From: Blepharisma stoltei
Taxonomy: Eukaryota > Ciliophora > Heterotrichea > Heterotrichida > Blepharismidae
Assembly: GCA_914767885.1 (NCBI GenBank)
Contig: CAJZBQ010000036.1
Location: 1,054,001-1,118,000, forward strand
Length of the DNA stretch: 64,000 bases
Direction: 5' to 3'
The translations under genes were made by a program, and so were the position numbers. The notes under the pieces were generated by a model. That model saw nothing but the letters and a program-made list of their open reading frames with translations. It did not search any database and was not told the origin of the DNA. Of this stretch, positions 30,239 through 40,378 are shown in pieces; within the stretch, counting starts at the first letter, position 1; the number at the start of each line of letters is the position of its first letter.

Positions 30239-30545
30239 AACCCTCTTTTATTATTAAAAGAGCCATTTGGAAATACTCTTTTTTGGGAAAATTATCCTCA
30301 CAACAGGCAAAAAATTATTTTAATTTGACTTTTTTGTATGATATATTTTGATAGAAAATTAATGACTATAATATTGAGATCTCAAGCTATTTCTATATAA
30401 ACTATACGCAAACAGGTTGTTTATAAATATTTAGATTTTTCTTTGTAAGATTTAAAATTCTAAAAATTACTTACATTGAAATCTATTTTTAAAAAAAATT
30501 AACCCCTTCATTAGCAAAAAATTGCTTTTAAACTAATAAGGGAAT
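30239..30545. mobile_element. Heavily decayed MITE-like element
   Basis: Approximate limits. The interior tttttgtatgatatattttgat...gagatctcaagct parallels the family core (attttgatatataagtgata...gaaatctcgagct), and TTAACCCCTTCATTAGC recalls the terminal motif. It sits between the zinc protein and cyclin genes. Confidence 0.45.
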
Positions 30546-30718
30546 ATGAAATCTTGGAACAAGATGATTTTAATGAAATTAATTGATTTGTTAGTATAAC
30601 TGAAATTTTAATTAAAAATAAATGAAAAGTGAAATAAATTAATAAATTCGGCATTAGTAATATTAATAAAAAATTATCGTAAAATCATTAATTTGTACGT
30701 TAAGTTACACCTACGTGA

Positions 30719-31657
30719 TTACTTGTGTGGTTGGGATATAATTACAATTTTAGCTACCTCTAAATATGCAGGCTGAGAGTATTTTTTTCGAATTGCTTGC
30801 AAGCTGCACTTTTCAGCACCTTGAACAAGCATACATAGATCTCTCGCACATGGTTTTAGGTCTGATTCTTTATAAGGAGAATTTTCTACAAGAGACTGTG
30901 GCCACACTATTTGGCTTCCTTGGATTTTATTTGCAAGATAAATTGCTGAAGCAGCAAGAATCGATGCTTTATACCTCAGCATTTTATACTCAATAATTGA
31001 AAGCTCAATAAAGTATTTAGCCATGCTATAGCCTCTTTCATTTAAATTAGAAATTCTTGCATATCTTTCTAAAAATCTCAAAGGACTGACAGTTGTAATA
31101 TTAAAATCAAGGACCCTCAGTATTTCACTTTCCTTTCTAATTATTTCTTCTTTTGAGCAGCTTTTATCGCTTATATACACGAAATCCTTTATTTCTGGGG
31201 CATAAATTTCTTCAAATTTTGAAGCAATCAGCATAGAAGTGACCCCGATAAGCTGGAGTTGGTTTCTTGGTATAATTTCTTTTTCAAGAAATCTGTCAAT
31301 TATATTGACAGTCAAGAAAAGTGTTTCAGGTAAAAGTTTGAATTTGTGATGGACCTCAACAAGTCAATCTATAAGGATGGCTCGCATTTTTTCACTGATA
31401 TCGCGCTGAGATCTCATGTAACCATATTGTGGAATGTATCGTTGCTCTATGGTATGAAGGTAGGAGAAAATGTCTTTGGCGTAGTCTCCGAGTCTTTGGG
31501 GATCTGATTCGTCTTCTTTGTCAATGTCTCGAGTTTGAAGGGGAACTCGTGTGAGGTCAGAGCCAAAGGAACGATTTGTGGAGGGGAGATCGCGATGTTT
31601 TCCTCGAAAGTCTAAATTTTCTTTGTCTTCTAAGGAATTAAGACTTTTTAAATTCAT
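30719..31657 (-). CDS. Mitotic (A/B-type) cyclin
   Basis: 312 residues. The cyclin box starts at M-R-A-I-L-I-D-W-L-V-E-V-H-H-K-F, where the invariant Trp is TGA at 31361-31363, and continues I-I-D-R-F-L, Q-L-I-G-V-T-S-M-L-I-A-S-K-F-E-E-I, L-D-F-N-I-T-T-V-S-P-L-R-F-L. A second cyclin fold follows (I-L-A-A-S-A-I-Y-L-A). The N-terminal 60 residues are polar and include R-V-P-L-Q-T-R-D; no clear destruction box R-x-x-L is evident. It binds and activates a CDK in cell-cycle control. One of the strongest proofs of TGA = Trp in this window. Confidence 0.9.
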
Positions 31658-31786
31658 CTCGTTTGAAATTAATTATAACGGAATACTGGGGACTGAAGAT
31701 TTTAATTCAAAATTGAAATTTTAATTACATAGCCTAATTTCAAATAAAATTTCTTATTTAATTATTATAAAAATATATCTAAATCA

Positions 31787-32094
31787 ACGCCCCCCATGAG
31801 CGAGCAAACCCGTTTTTTATGGGATAAAGCCCATACTCTTTTAGAAAACAAAATTTTTTCAATATAAAACTTTTATATATAAAAGTTTCTAAAACTTATT
31901 AAATTATAAGGAAATACTTGAGTTGCAGAGCTGTGGGCCAAAAAGTGCTGGATTAAGATTAACTAGGATAAATCAGAAGCATTAAAATATGAAAGTCGAA
32001 TGAAAAGGTATTTACAAAGATTGTCTCTGAGGGTAGGTTTTTTGACAAAAAAGAGGAATTTTCCAATGGTTTTGTTCGATTAAGGACGGGGAGC
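31787..32094. mobile_element. Worn MITE-like element, intergenic
   Basis: Approximate. Begins CGCCCCCCATGAGCGAGCAAA and ends CCAATGGTTTTGTTCG..GGACGGGGAGCG, matching the family's two termini; flanking duplications are no longer clear. Confidence 0.6.
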
Positions 32095-32209
32095 GTAAGT
32101 GGCTTTCTTTTTAATTAGTAAAGAAAGCATTTTTTGTCTTATTCCAAGCTATTTTATTGCTACAAAAATTTAAAACTTCAAAGTCTTTATCTTTGAAAAT
32201 TAGAAAAGA

Positions 32210-32440
32210 GCCACAAAACAGTCAAAAAGTTCAGAAATTGTTGATTCGTGCAAAGCTGAAAATGAGATAAAGCAGAAGAGCAAAGCAAATCTTTGCTGCA
32301 ACATTCCAATAATAAACGGAATCCAAGGACTTTGGACTCTCTAGGCATTCAGCCTCCACGGACTTTGCCAAAGATAGCAAGAATCTGATTTCCCTATTAA
32401 AAATTCACATTTAGGAAACACTGAAAGCTATCTACACTAA
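32210..32440 (+). pseudogene. Decayed partial copy of the coiled-coil gene at 33293
   Basis: Aligns by eye with 33430-33650. Shared stretches include gttgat, tccaataataa, ctctaggcatyca, ggactttgccaa(g/a)ga(c/t)agcaagaatct and ccaaggactt/gaaggactat-like words, in the same order. Stops and indels interrupt it. It lies about 1 kb upstream of the intact copy, so a local tandem duplication that decayed is the simplest reading. Confidence 0.65.
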
Positions 32441-33292
32441 AATAGCATGGTGAGCCCATCCTCTTAGGATCTGTACCCAAAGGAAGGATGGCGTTTGGAA
32501 AAGTGCATGGGCCCAAGTTTTTGTTGAAAGAAACAGTTGACCCAAGAACCGATTGGTTCAATAAATAGAAAGGAAGAAAAAGATGAAGGGAAGATGGTGA
32601 TGAGTATGATTGTCAGCACGATAAAAAAGTAGAATAAGAGCCACATCATAAGGACGTATCGGTGCTAGGAGAAGAAACAGTGAGCGAAGCTCCAATTCGC
32701 TCAGATATAATTAAATATTTCTGAAACTATTGAAGATGGAGGAATGTTTAAAGTGAGTGAACAGAGGAAAAGTCGAATGGAGAAGGAAATGTAGGATTGA
32801 GTGCAATAAATATTCGCTGCATAATGCAGAAAGAAAAGACTTTGGAGGGGAAGTTGATGATGAGGTTAAGAAAATGCAAACGTTGAAATTGAAAAAGTAG
32901 AAGGAAAAAGCGCATTGGAAAAAGCTGGCCAAGCAAAGGGTGATAACTGTAACAGAATTGAATAAAATCTTTAAATTGATAATAGCTATATAAAGATAGC
33001 AAAAGTAAATATGCAAAAAGGTATAGAGCGAGAAATACTCGGAACGTAATTTTTAATGCCACAAGAATAAATAATTGGAAGTCTATGGCTAACAACTAAA
33101 AGCAGAGGAGCTAGCAGCGCGCTAAGAATTAAGTTTAATAGCTATTTGATAATGACTACACATTGGAATTAGTGGAACACTTTTCAATAAACTCCAAGCA
33201 TCATAAAGGGGTCTTATTAAAATTTAGCATAGCCCCCTGAAATCATTTATTCATGATTTTCTTTAAATTTTAAATAGAATAATAATTAAATA
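32441..33292. other. Intergenic or decayed region
   Basis: Unusually purine-rich plus strand with short coding-looking runs (e.g. K-V-H-G-P-K-F-L-L-K-E-T-V, then stops) and long hydrophobic shadows on the minus strand. I see no complete gene. It may be decayed coding sequence. Confidence 0.35.
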
Positions 33293-34520
33293 ATGGAAAG
33301 ATCTTTTGACTCAGAGTTGGATAACTTGGAAGCTGTAATTAACCAAGCCAATAAGTCTGATTTAGAATTTTTTGAAATGATTAAAATGAGTTCAAATTCA
33401 AGCTTAACTTCTCTCATAAGTAAAATCAACTCACAGAAAAGCCTTGTTGATCAGCTATGTGAAGCAAAAACGGAAATTGAAATAAAACAAAAGCTCGAAG
33501 AAGCAAAACAAATTTTTGCTGGCAACGCTCCAATAATAATCGAAATTGAAGGACTATTAAACTCTCTAGGCATCCAATCTCTTAAGGAATTTGCCAAGGA
33601 CAGCAAGAATCTTATTTCATTACTTCTAAAAAACACTAAGGAATTAGAAGAATGACTCGCTGAAACATTAAATTTTATGAAAGAAGAAAGAGAAAAAGCC
33701 TTGAGCTATAAAAAAGAAGAGCTTTTAGCAAAACAAAATAATCAAACCTTTCAGGCCGACTTTATCGCACCACGTCGTGATATGATGGATGAAATTAGGA
33801 ATCAGGAAGCTATAAGAAATAAAGAATTTAATGACAAAATAAACAAATTAGCAGCAGAATTTCAAGATCAGAGAGAACAAATTAACATCCAAGGCCAAGA
33901 GATCAACACTTTAAAAAATTTATTAGATGAAAAAAGCTCAGAAATAAGCACTCTTCAGGAATCAGTAGATCAGAAAGCCGCAGAAATAATGAATTTGAAT
34001 GCAGGAATAATAAGTTTGAATGTAGAAATGAAAAAACAGAGTCAAAAGAAAGACGCAGAAATAATAAGTTTGAATGTAGAAATGAAAAAACAGAGTCAAA
34101 AGAAAGACGCAGAAATAATAAGTTTGAATTTAGAAATGAAAAAACAGAGTCAAAAAATTGAAAATACTTAAGACTGCTTTCAAATACAGTTAAAATTTGA
34201 CGATCTGCTTGAAATCCAAAAAAAAATAAGCAAATTTATACACCTTCAGGCAATCATTTCTGATGAAGAATTTGAAGAGTGGAAAGAAAAATCCAACTGC
34301 CAAGACATCAAGATTCTTCTGGACACTTTTTCTTAACTAAAGAATTTACCTAATTAAAAGCAAAAGAAAGGGTGGGCCTGGTTTGTGCAAAATGTGCGGA
34401 AAAAGCCATCAAAAATGCACAAAGTGCTATTTTTGCAACGATTATGGACACAAGCAAAAGTGGTGCCCTAGAAAAAAGAGACATCAGAAAAGATTGAAGA
34501 ATTTAGAAGTTAAAATCTAA
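33293..34520 (+). pseudogene. Coiled-coil/CCHC zinc-knuckle gene, apparently broken
   Basis: MERSFDSELDNLEAVINQAN opens about 290 codons of coiled coil (one TGA = Trp at 33653). It includes three 18-residue tandem units, I-I-S-L-N-V-E-M-K-K-Q-S-Q-K-K-D-A-E. After K-I-E-N-T an in-frame TAA (about 34169) is followed by about 55 further good codons (F-D-D-L-L-E-I-Q-K-K-I, E-E-F-E-E-W-K-E-K). Then a stop and frame change lead to a zinc-knuckle segment, C-Y-F-C-N-D-Y-G-H-K-Q-K-W-C, an exact C-x2-C-x4-H-x4-C, ending at TAA 34518. No 15-16 nt intron or TA-IES fixes both breaks; a 24-nt GT-AG removal would fix the first. Broken gene, or an unusual structure I cannot resolve. Confidence 0.5.
34000..34158 (+). 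repeat. Three 54-bp in-frame tandem repeats
   Basis: Unit about gaaataataagtttgaatg continuing to aaagacgca, near-identical in the first two copies, third copy slightly diverged. It encodes an 18-residue coiled-coil unit, so repeat number can change without breaking frame. Confidence 0.8.
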
Positions 34521-34968
34521 TTAAGAATTCTTTTTTAATATGGAGTCAATAAAAAATGTCTAATTGCCCTGACAAAATCTCAATTAAAAGATTTCTTAAA
34601 GCAAATAGGAGCTAAATTTTTTGTATCGTGAGAATCATCTCCAATTGCACATGTATCTGTAAAAACAAATTTTCAAATATCATCTTTTAGTAATTGAACT
34701 CCTTCGCAGTCTTAACCTTTAATGGCAAGTCCCCCAGCTCAATATTTGCATTTACATTTTTAATTTTTGATTCATCTGGCCTTGGATGCTTAACTCGCTG
34801 TACTTTTGCCTTCTATTGCTTTGTATTGACATTATAGGTTGGTTTGGGGTTTGAGCTGACTCTTCTTATTCTAAGATTTCTTCTTCCTCTATATCGGACC
34901 CTTCCATATAATAAAAGCTATAAATAAAAAATATATGCATTTATAATTTTTAATTTTAAACAAAATAT
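34521..34968. other. Intergenic region with minus-strand coding remnants
   Basis: On the minus strand MEGSDIEEEEILE (from about 34908) is followed by a stop, and farther on K-H-P-R-P-D-E-S-K-I-K-N-V-N-A-N-I-E-L-G-D-L-P-L is open in another frame. These look like pieces of a decayed or unresolved gene. No family recognised. Confidence 0.3.
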
Positions 34969-36282
34969 TTAAAACTCCACCTTGCATCCAGGTCTCACCA
35001 CATTTTGCAAAGTTCTCTTTTCATCATTCCCCATAGGATTATTTTCAAGCTTCAGCAATTCAAGCTTATTCATTCTCCCTAATGCGCCTTTCAAAAATTT
35101 CACACTATCATCTCCCAAGTTATTATTTCTTAATTTCAAAGTCTTTAAATGTGTCATTTTAGGAAGAGCCCCAGCCAAATATCTTGCGCCTTCTGCTCCC
35201 AAGCCGTTGTAATCTAAATCAACTTCTTTAAGCCTTGCCATTCCTTGGAGGACCAAACATATATGTCTGGCTCCAGTCGCTCCAAGGGAATTTTTTGCAA
35301 GGCTTAATACTTGCAGCTCTTTGAGATCTTGCAAAGCAGAAGACAATGCTTGAATGCCACTTCCTCTTAAATCATTATCAAATAAAATAAGTTTCTGTAG
35401 CTTAGTAAGCTTGCTTAATGCTTCTGCCAATGGTTCTGCGCCATCAGATCCTAAGCCATTACTGCCTAATTTTAGAATTTCTATCTGTGGTAATAGAGAA
35501 AGTACTTTTACCAGGTGAGGAATACCTTCTTTTCCAATTTTAGCTTTATTTAAATTGACTTTTTTGAGTGTGTAATGCTTTTCAGCAACAATTTTTTGGA
35601 ACAAATCCTTCATTTTTAATGGGATTATTGCTTGGTTTTGTTGATAATATGTTTTAATGTCCTCTATAACTGGATTTGCAGCCCAGCCCATTTCAATAGT
35701 CATAAAATCCCTTATTTCAAAAATCACTTCTTTAACTTCTCCTGAGCACTGCACCAGACAATCTTCAGGCTCTTTCAGCTCCCTAGTGCGCTCTATAATA
35801 GGGTTCCCTGCAGGGATGTCTCCTGGCTTATCTAATTCATTAAGTGCACTAATAATCATTGCTTCTTTTGCAGAAATTTCTTGAACGAAAGCTGAAGTCA
35901 GATTTTTAGTGTCCGCAATAATTTGTCTTATATAGCTTTCCTGCTGTGAATCAATACATTCCAACGTGTCTTCTCTGAATTTTATTATTTTGTTCATTTC
36001 TCTTTCCAAAGTGGCACGGACCACTTGTTTTCTTACCTCTTTTTCTGAAAGCTGATGCCCTGATCGAGAATTGTCACCTCCTTGTGACGAATCATTGTTT
36101 CTGTTAAATGAAACAGATTTTTTCCCTGGTTTCTGTGGCTCCTGTGCTTCTGATATAGCTACAGCTTGGTGATTCCCAGGCTCTGATTTATGCCTGTCCA
36201 TATGTGGCTTGCAGAATTTCCCGTTCCTACACTTACAGAGAAAAATTGCTTCATTTCCGCAGACTTCGCATAGACTTATCAT
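34969..36282 (-). CDS. Zinc-finger and leucine-rich-repeat (RNase-inhibitor-like) protein
   Basis: 437 residues, uninterrupted. N-terminal Cys/His cluster C-E-V-C, C-K-C, C-K-P-H-M-D-R-H, spaced like a B-box/MYND-type finger (residues 5-35). A charged helical middle follows (residues 80-210). The C-terminal half has about six RI-type LRRs of 28 residues, e.g. L-E-I-L-K-L-G-S-N-G-L-G-S-D-G-A, L-K-L-R-N-N-N-L-G-D-D-S. Such LRRs form protein-binding horseshoes. Role unknown; no catalytic domain. Confidence 0.8.
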   Translation of the reverse strand: MISLCEVCGNEAIFLCKCRNGKFCKPHMDRHKSEPGNHQAVAISEAQEPQKPGKKSVSFNRNNDSSQGGDNSRSGHQLSEKEVRKQVVRATLEREMNKIIKFREDTLECIDSQQESYIRQIIADTKNLTSAFVQEISAKEAMIISALNELDKPGDIPAGNPIIERTRELKEPEDCLVQCSGEVKEVIFEIRDFMTIEMGWAANPVIEDIKTYYQQNQAIIPLKMKDLFQKIVAEKHYTLKKVNLNKAKIGKEGIPHLVKVLSLLPQIEILKLGSNGLGSDGAEPLAEALSKLTKLQKLILFDNDLRGSGIQALSSALQDLKELQVLSLAKNSLGATGARHICLVLQGMARLKEVDLDYNGLGAEGARYLAGALPKMTHLKTLKLRNNNLGDDSVKFLKGALGRMNKLELLKLENNPMGNDEKRTLQNVVRPGCKVEF

Positions 36283-36418
36283 TTTTGAAAAATTTATTAA
36301 TATGAATTTTTAATCTGCAGCTGATTCCTTATAATCTCTATGCAAATTGTTATTGCTAACAGGCTATGGTACCATTTAAGTAAGCTAAAGGTAAAAAGCT
36401 TTATAATTAGTGGTGAAA

Positions 36419-36712
36419 ATGGTGAAGATGCCAAAAACAATCAGGACTTATTGTCCTAAGTTGAAGACCCACACCGTCCATAAAGTCACCCAATACAAGA
36501 AAGGAAAAGAATCCAGCTTGGCCCAAGGAAGACGCAGATATGACGCAAAACAAAAAGGATATGGTGGCCAGACCAAGCCTATTTTCAGGAAAAAGGCTAA
36601 AACTACAAAGAAAGTCGTTCTCAGACTTGAGTGCACTAAATCGAAGGTCAGAAGGCTTAAAGTCATCAAGAGATGTAAGACATTCATTATTGAAGAAAAG
36701 AAAAAGAAGTAA
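36419..36712 (+). CDS. RPL36A: 60S ribosomal protein eL42 (L36a/L44)
   Basis: 97 residues. Clear family core: [27 protein letters not shown] and [14 protein letters not shown]. It sits near the ribosomal E site. The usual zinc ribbon (C..C and C-x2-C..C) is only partly kept: Y-C is present but its partner Cys is replaced (K-L-K-T-H-T), and E-C-x-x-C reads E-C-T-K-S, so zinc is probably not bound. The Pro of T-K-P, linked to cycloheximide sensitivity in other species, is present. Start at MVKMPK; the GTG upstream is ignored. Confidence 0.9.
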   Translation: MVKMPKTIRTYCPKLKTHTVHKVTQYKKGKESSLAQGRRRYDAKQKGYGGQTKPIFRKKAKTTKKVVLRLECTKSKVRRLKVIKRCKTFIIEEKKKK

Positions 36713-36752
36713 GACTACCTAACAAACTTTTCTCAATCTAGTTTAGCATAAA

Positions 36753-39700
36753 TTAATTATCTGCCTTTGATTTCGGCCTATACATCATTTTCTTATAAGT
36801 TTCTTCAGTTGGGTACACAAAAGAGCTGCGAACCGCATCAGGGCAAAGTCTAATCAGACTTTGGATCCCAGCTTCCACCTTTGTGTGTAAAGGAAGATTT
36901 TGGTTATTGGAATCAAATAGATGTTTTTCTTCTTCAAGCTCTATTAGTTCGACGTTAACAATGCTGGACATATCGAAGGCTCTGCAAAGTGCTTCTAAGA
37001 ACTCCACAAAACTCATCTCAATATGCCTTTTCTTGTATAATTCGTCGACTTGTGTCATCATTGCTAAATTAAAGCAAAGATCTATTTCTCTGCTTGCAAA
37101 ATTATCATTTACAAGCCCACCTTCAGTACATAGACTTCGAAATTCGTCGAGGCACATAAATACTCGCTGCCCAGGAAGAGTTTTTTTGCCACTGTATTTT
37201 TTGTAAATTGCATCTAGTATTGGTTTATGGGCTTTTAGGACCAAATCGACCTCTTCACAAAGGTATTTTTGGTCTCTCCATATATTTGTATCCATTTGTG
37301 TCATATTTCGCAAAAAATTGTCTTTAAAAATTTTTTGAACAGAATCTGCGATGTTGGTGCATATTTTATTTCTTAAAAATCTATCATTAGCAATCCTAAC
37401 CAGGATTTCCATAAATTCATATCGTACTAGGGCACTGCCAGGATTATAAATTTGGCCTTTTTCTTTTGGCACAATTGCAGAGTTCCAGTTGACTCCCATA
37501 TCACTTGCCCCATAAAAATTGTCGATAAGCTGGCATTGATTAAGAAAATCAGTCAAAACATTAGTCCCTATAGAAAAAAGTTCAGACCCTCCATATGCTG
37601 ACAAATTTCTATAAGTTTCTTTTATATAAATATAACATTTTTTCAAAATATCCTTTACAGCTTCTTGATCAGCTGGATTTTTCACAAAATTTGCAAGTCT
37701 TGAGTATCTTCAATCAAATTCAAAGCATTCATTTAGAATTTCCTCTGAATCGAATTTGTAGTCTTTAAATAAAGATATAGGGATATTCCATGGAATCCTT
37801 TCTAATTCTTCAACTGGTGGCTGATATACTCTTCCTAGTGTTCTTGGTTTAACATTAAAAGAGTCATTAACTCCGTATACTTCTCCACTCACAGTTCTGA
37901 TATTTACAGCGTGGATATTGACTGCTTCTGTGTAGCCTTCTCCATAGTGAAGCTTACTTTTAAAAGGCTGGTCTAGATATTTTATTTTGAAATCATCAGA
38001 CTTCATAGGGCCATTTAAATCACTGTAAAAAAATCTGATAAGTCCTGGAGGAACTGCTCGAGATAGCTGGTAAGAGTTGTTTGGAAGCTTATCCATTAGT
38101 TGGGGCTCGTAGTTATCACATTCTAAATGTAAGAAAATAGGCTCGGTTTTGGCTTCTCCAGATCTGCCTGGGACCCATATGAATGCCATTTCAACCCATT
38201 TTTCACAGACTCAGCAGTTCATTGTGATACCTTTTTGAGGGGGTTTATTTTTCTTAGACTCGAGGATTCTGTGGAAGAAATGGCCTTGCTCAAGCTTCCC
38301 AGAATAAGCTGTTGGGATAATAAAGCCTTTTGAGTCAATATAGCAGTCATTGCCAAGCATATGGATCCCAAGCAAATCATGATTTTCGCTGAGCCCTTCT
38401 CCAATAGTTTTACATTCTTCTTCCTTAAAATTGTTATGCGAAAGATCTAGATGCCTGAGGACTGTATTTATTCTTAATGCCTTTGAAATTGCCTGGGCTA
38501 CATCTAAATTTTCATATCTTCCCATCGCATTTCATGATAAATCCAGCTGTTTAATACAATCATTCTGATATAATCCTTCAAAAATCTCCAGCGCTCCAGT
38601 TCATCTTAAGCTATTTCAATGAAAATCTAGACATTTTATACAAGTATTGTACCTTATCATTTCTTTTATGGCTGATGCAGATTTTGAGCTAAGGTTATTG
38701 CAAGCTAAATTAAGCTTGGTCACAGTTTTATTTTCTGTTAAATGCTTACATAACTCAATTGCAGCATGGTCTCCAAGCTTTGTTTTTTCTAAATTGATAT
38801 GTTTAAGTTTAGAATTTTGCCTAGAAGTGAGCTCAATGATTTTGGCTATTGATTTAATTCCTATAGCATTGTCAGCCAAACTCAATTTTTTTACATTTTT
38901 ATCTTGAAGATTTTTTAAGATTTTGACGCTTCCACTTTCTGTGAGCCGGTTCGAGCCTAACTCCCCCCCCTCCGTGAGTGAACAAAAAAATTTTGTTCAT
39001 TCACGGAGGGGGTTAATTTTTTATTTTAAAAACAATTTTATATATAAATTTATAAAAAATATTTTTTTTCGAAATTTAAAAAAATCTAATTCGCAAAAAT
39101 TGGAAAGCAAATATTAATTTAATTTATAAAATTTATGTTTTAAAAAGCAATTCGTTTAAAATTAAACAGAATTAGCTCTAGATTTCATTATACTAATTAT
39201 CATTTATATATCAAAATTTTTTTTCCATCAAAAAATTTTTCTATTAAAAAAATTTTTGTTCACTCACGGAGGGTGGGTTTTTGGGCAAAAAATAGCGATT
39301 TTTCTAATGGTTTTGTTTACGGAGGGGGGGGGAGTAAATCTAATCTTTCTAAGTCTCTATAATGGTTTAATCCTCTTGAAAAAGCTCTGGCATAATGATC
39401 ACCCATACTATAATGATTAATATCAATTGCAGCTTCTGGACCTTTCCTCCTGATAATTCCAAATGGATTTGGGCTTAATCGTCCTTTATCAATTTTTTCT
39501 AAATAGGCTAAATTTGGATTTTCTTCAAGATTTTCAAATTGGGTTCTTTCAGATTGATTTCGAATATTTTTATATGACTCAAAAAACTCAAGCCGAGCTT
39601 GAGCACCAAGAGGCCCTGGATAGAACTCCATGCTACCTTTAGATAATAGTCTTTCAGGTGGTTCTTCAATCATATTGTGGACATTTTCTCTAGTTATAGA

Positions 39701-39874
39701 TCTATGCTTTATAGTTTTTGACGAAAAAATTGGACTTGCCTGTACTGAGTTTGGTGTGGCTGAAAATTTAATTCTGAAGCTTTTGCTCTTATTTATGATA
39801 AGAGGCAATGACTTTTGATGCTTAACTGAGAAAAACCCAAAATTCAATGAACTAGAGTTGTTGGGACTGGACAT
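36753..39874 (-). CDS. Large leucine-rich-repeat protein with conserved C-terminal domain
   Basis: 914 residues after removing the MITE at 38961-39334. The N-terminal about 170 residues are polar. Then NOD/RI-type LRRs begin exactly across the IES: L-E-R-L-D-L joins G-S-N-R-L-T-E-S-G. Further repeats are V-K-K-L-S-L-A-D-N-A-I-G, V-T-K-L-N-L-A-C-N-N-L, L-R-H-L-D-L-S-H-N-N-F. Several TGA codons are read as Trp. The last about 500 residues begin W-V-C-E-K-W-V-E-M-A-F-I-W-V-P-G and continue as a helical domain with E-I-D-L-C-F-N-L-A-M; no known family assigned. Possible cytoskeletal or ciliary scaffold, but that is only a guess. Confidence 0.75.
38961..39334. mobile_element. MITE-like IES, TAA duplication, inside LRR gene
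   Basis: 374 bp between TAA at 38958-38960 and 39335-39337. Left end is the hairpin CTCCGTGAGTGAACAAAA plus complement; right end has two direct copies of the terminal motif flanking the conserved spacer GCAAAAAATAGCGATTTTTC, closing with GGGGGGGAG. Excision rebuilds L-E-R-L-D-L-G-S-N-R-L, a textbook LRR. One of the best-supported cases. Confidence 0.95.
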
Positions 39875-40378
39875 TTTAATGATGTTTGTTTATCTCCATA
39901 GATTGGTAAAAGCCAATATATATTTTAATTATTAAATTCATAATTTCAAACATAATCATTTTCCATAAAATTTGATATGAGAATTACTTATATCGTCAGC
40001 CAAAAAAACAGAAATTCCACTATTTATTTAATTTTAAAATAATTATTTACTCTATTAACAAAAATTTATATTTCTTTTTCTCTAGAGCAGAAATAATTTG
40101 TATATTATTTTATATAATCTTTTAATTGCCCTTAGCATTACATTATTTTTAATATAATTTGTTTTAAAATAACAAGGTCGATATATAATTAATAATTGAT
40201 AATAAGATCTTCAGCTCCAATAGAATGAGATAAAGACTTAAGTCATCCATATTTTAAAAAACTGCAATGATTCTTATCAGAATAAATAAAGCTTCTTTTA
40301 AGGAAGCAAAATTGAAACTCTAACAATAGAATTGTTACTAGGCTTGTCTCATTCCAGCTATAAAACATATTAACATAA
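39875..40378. other. AT-rich spacer between divergent LRR and SCAMP genes
   Basis: No gene or element recognised. Confidence 0.5.

Noticed and set aside
32464-33095. Long hydrophobic minus-strand frames resembling membrane proteins
   Set aside because: They sit opposite purine-rich, Lys/Glu-like plus-strand sequence and have biased composition; hydrophobic shadows of such DNA are expected. No start, intron or IES logic supports them.
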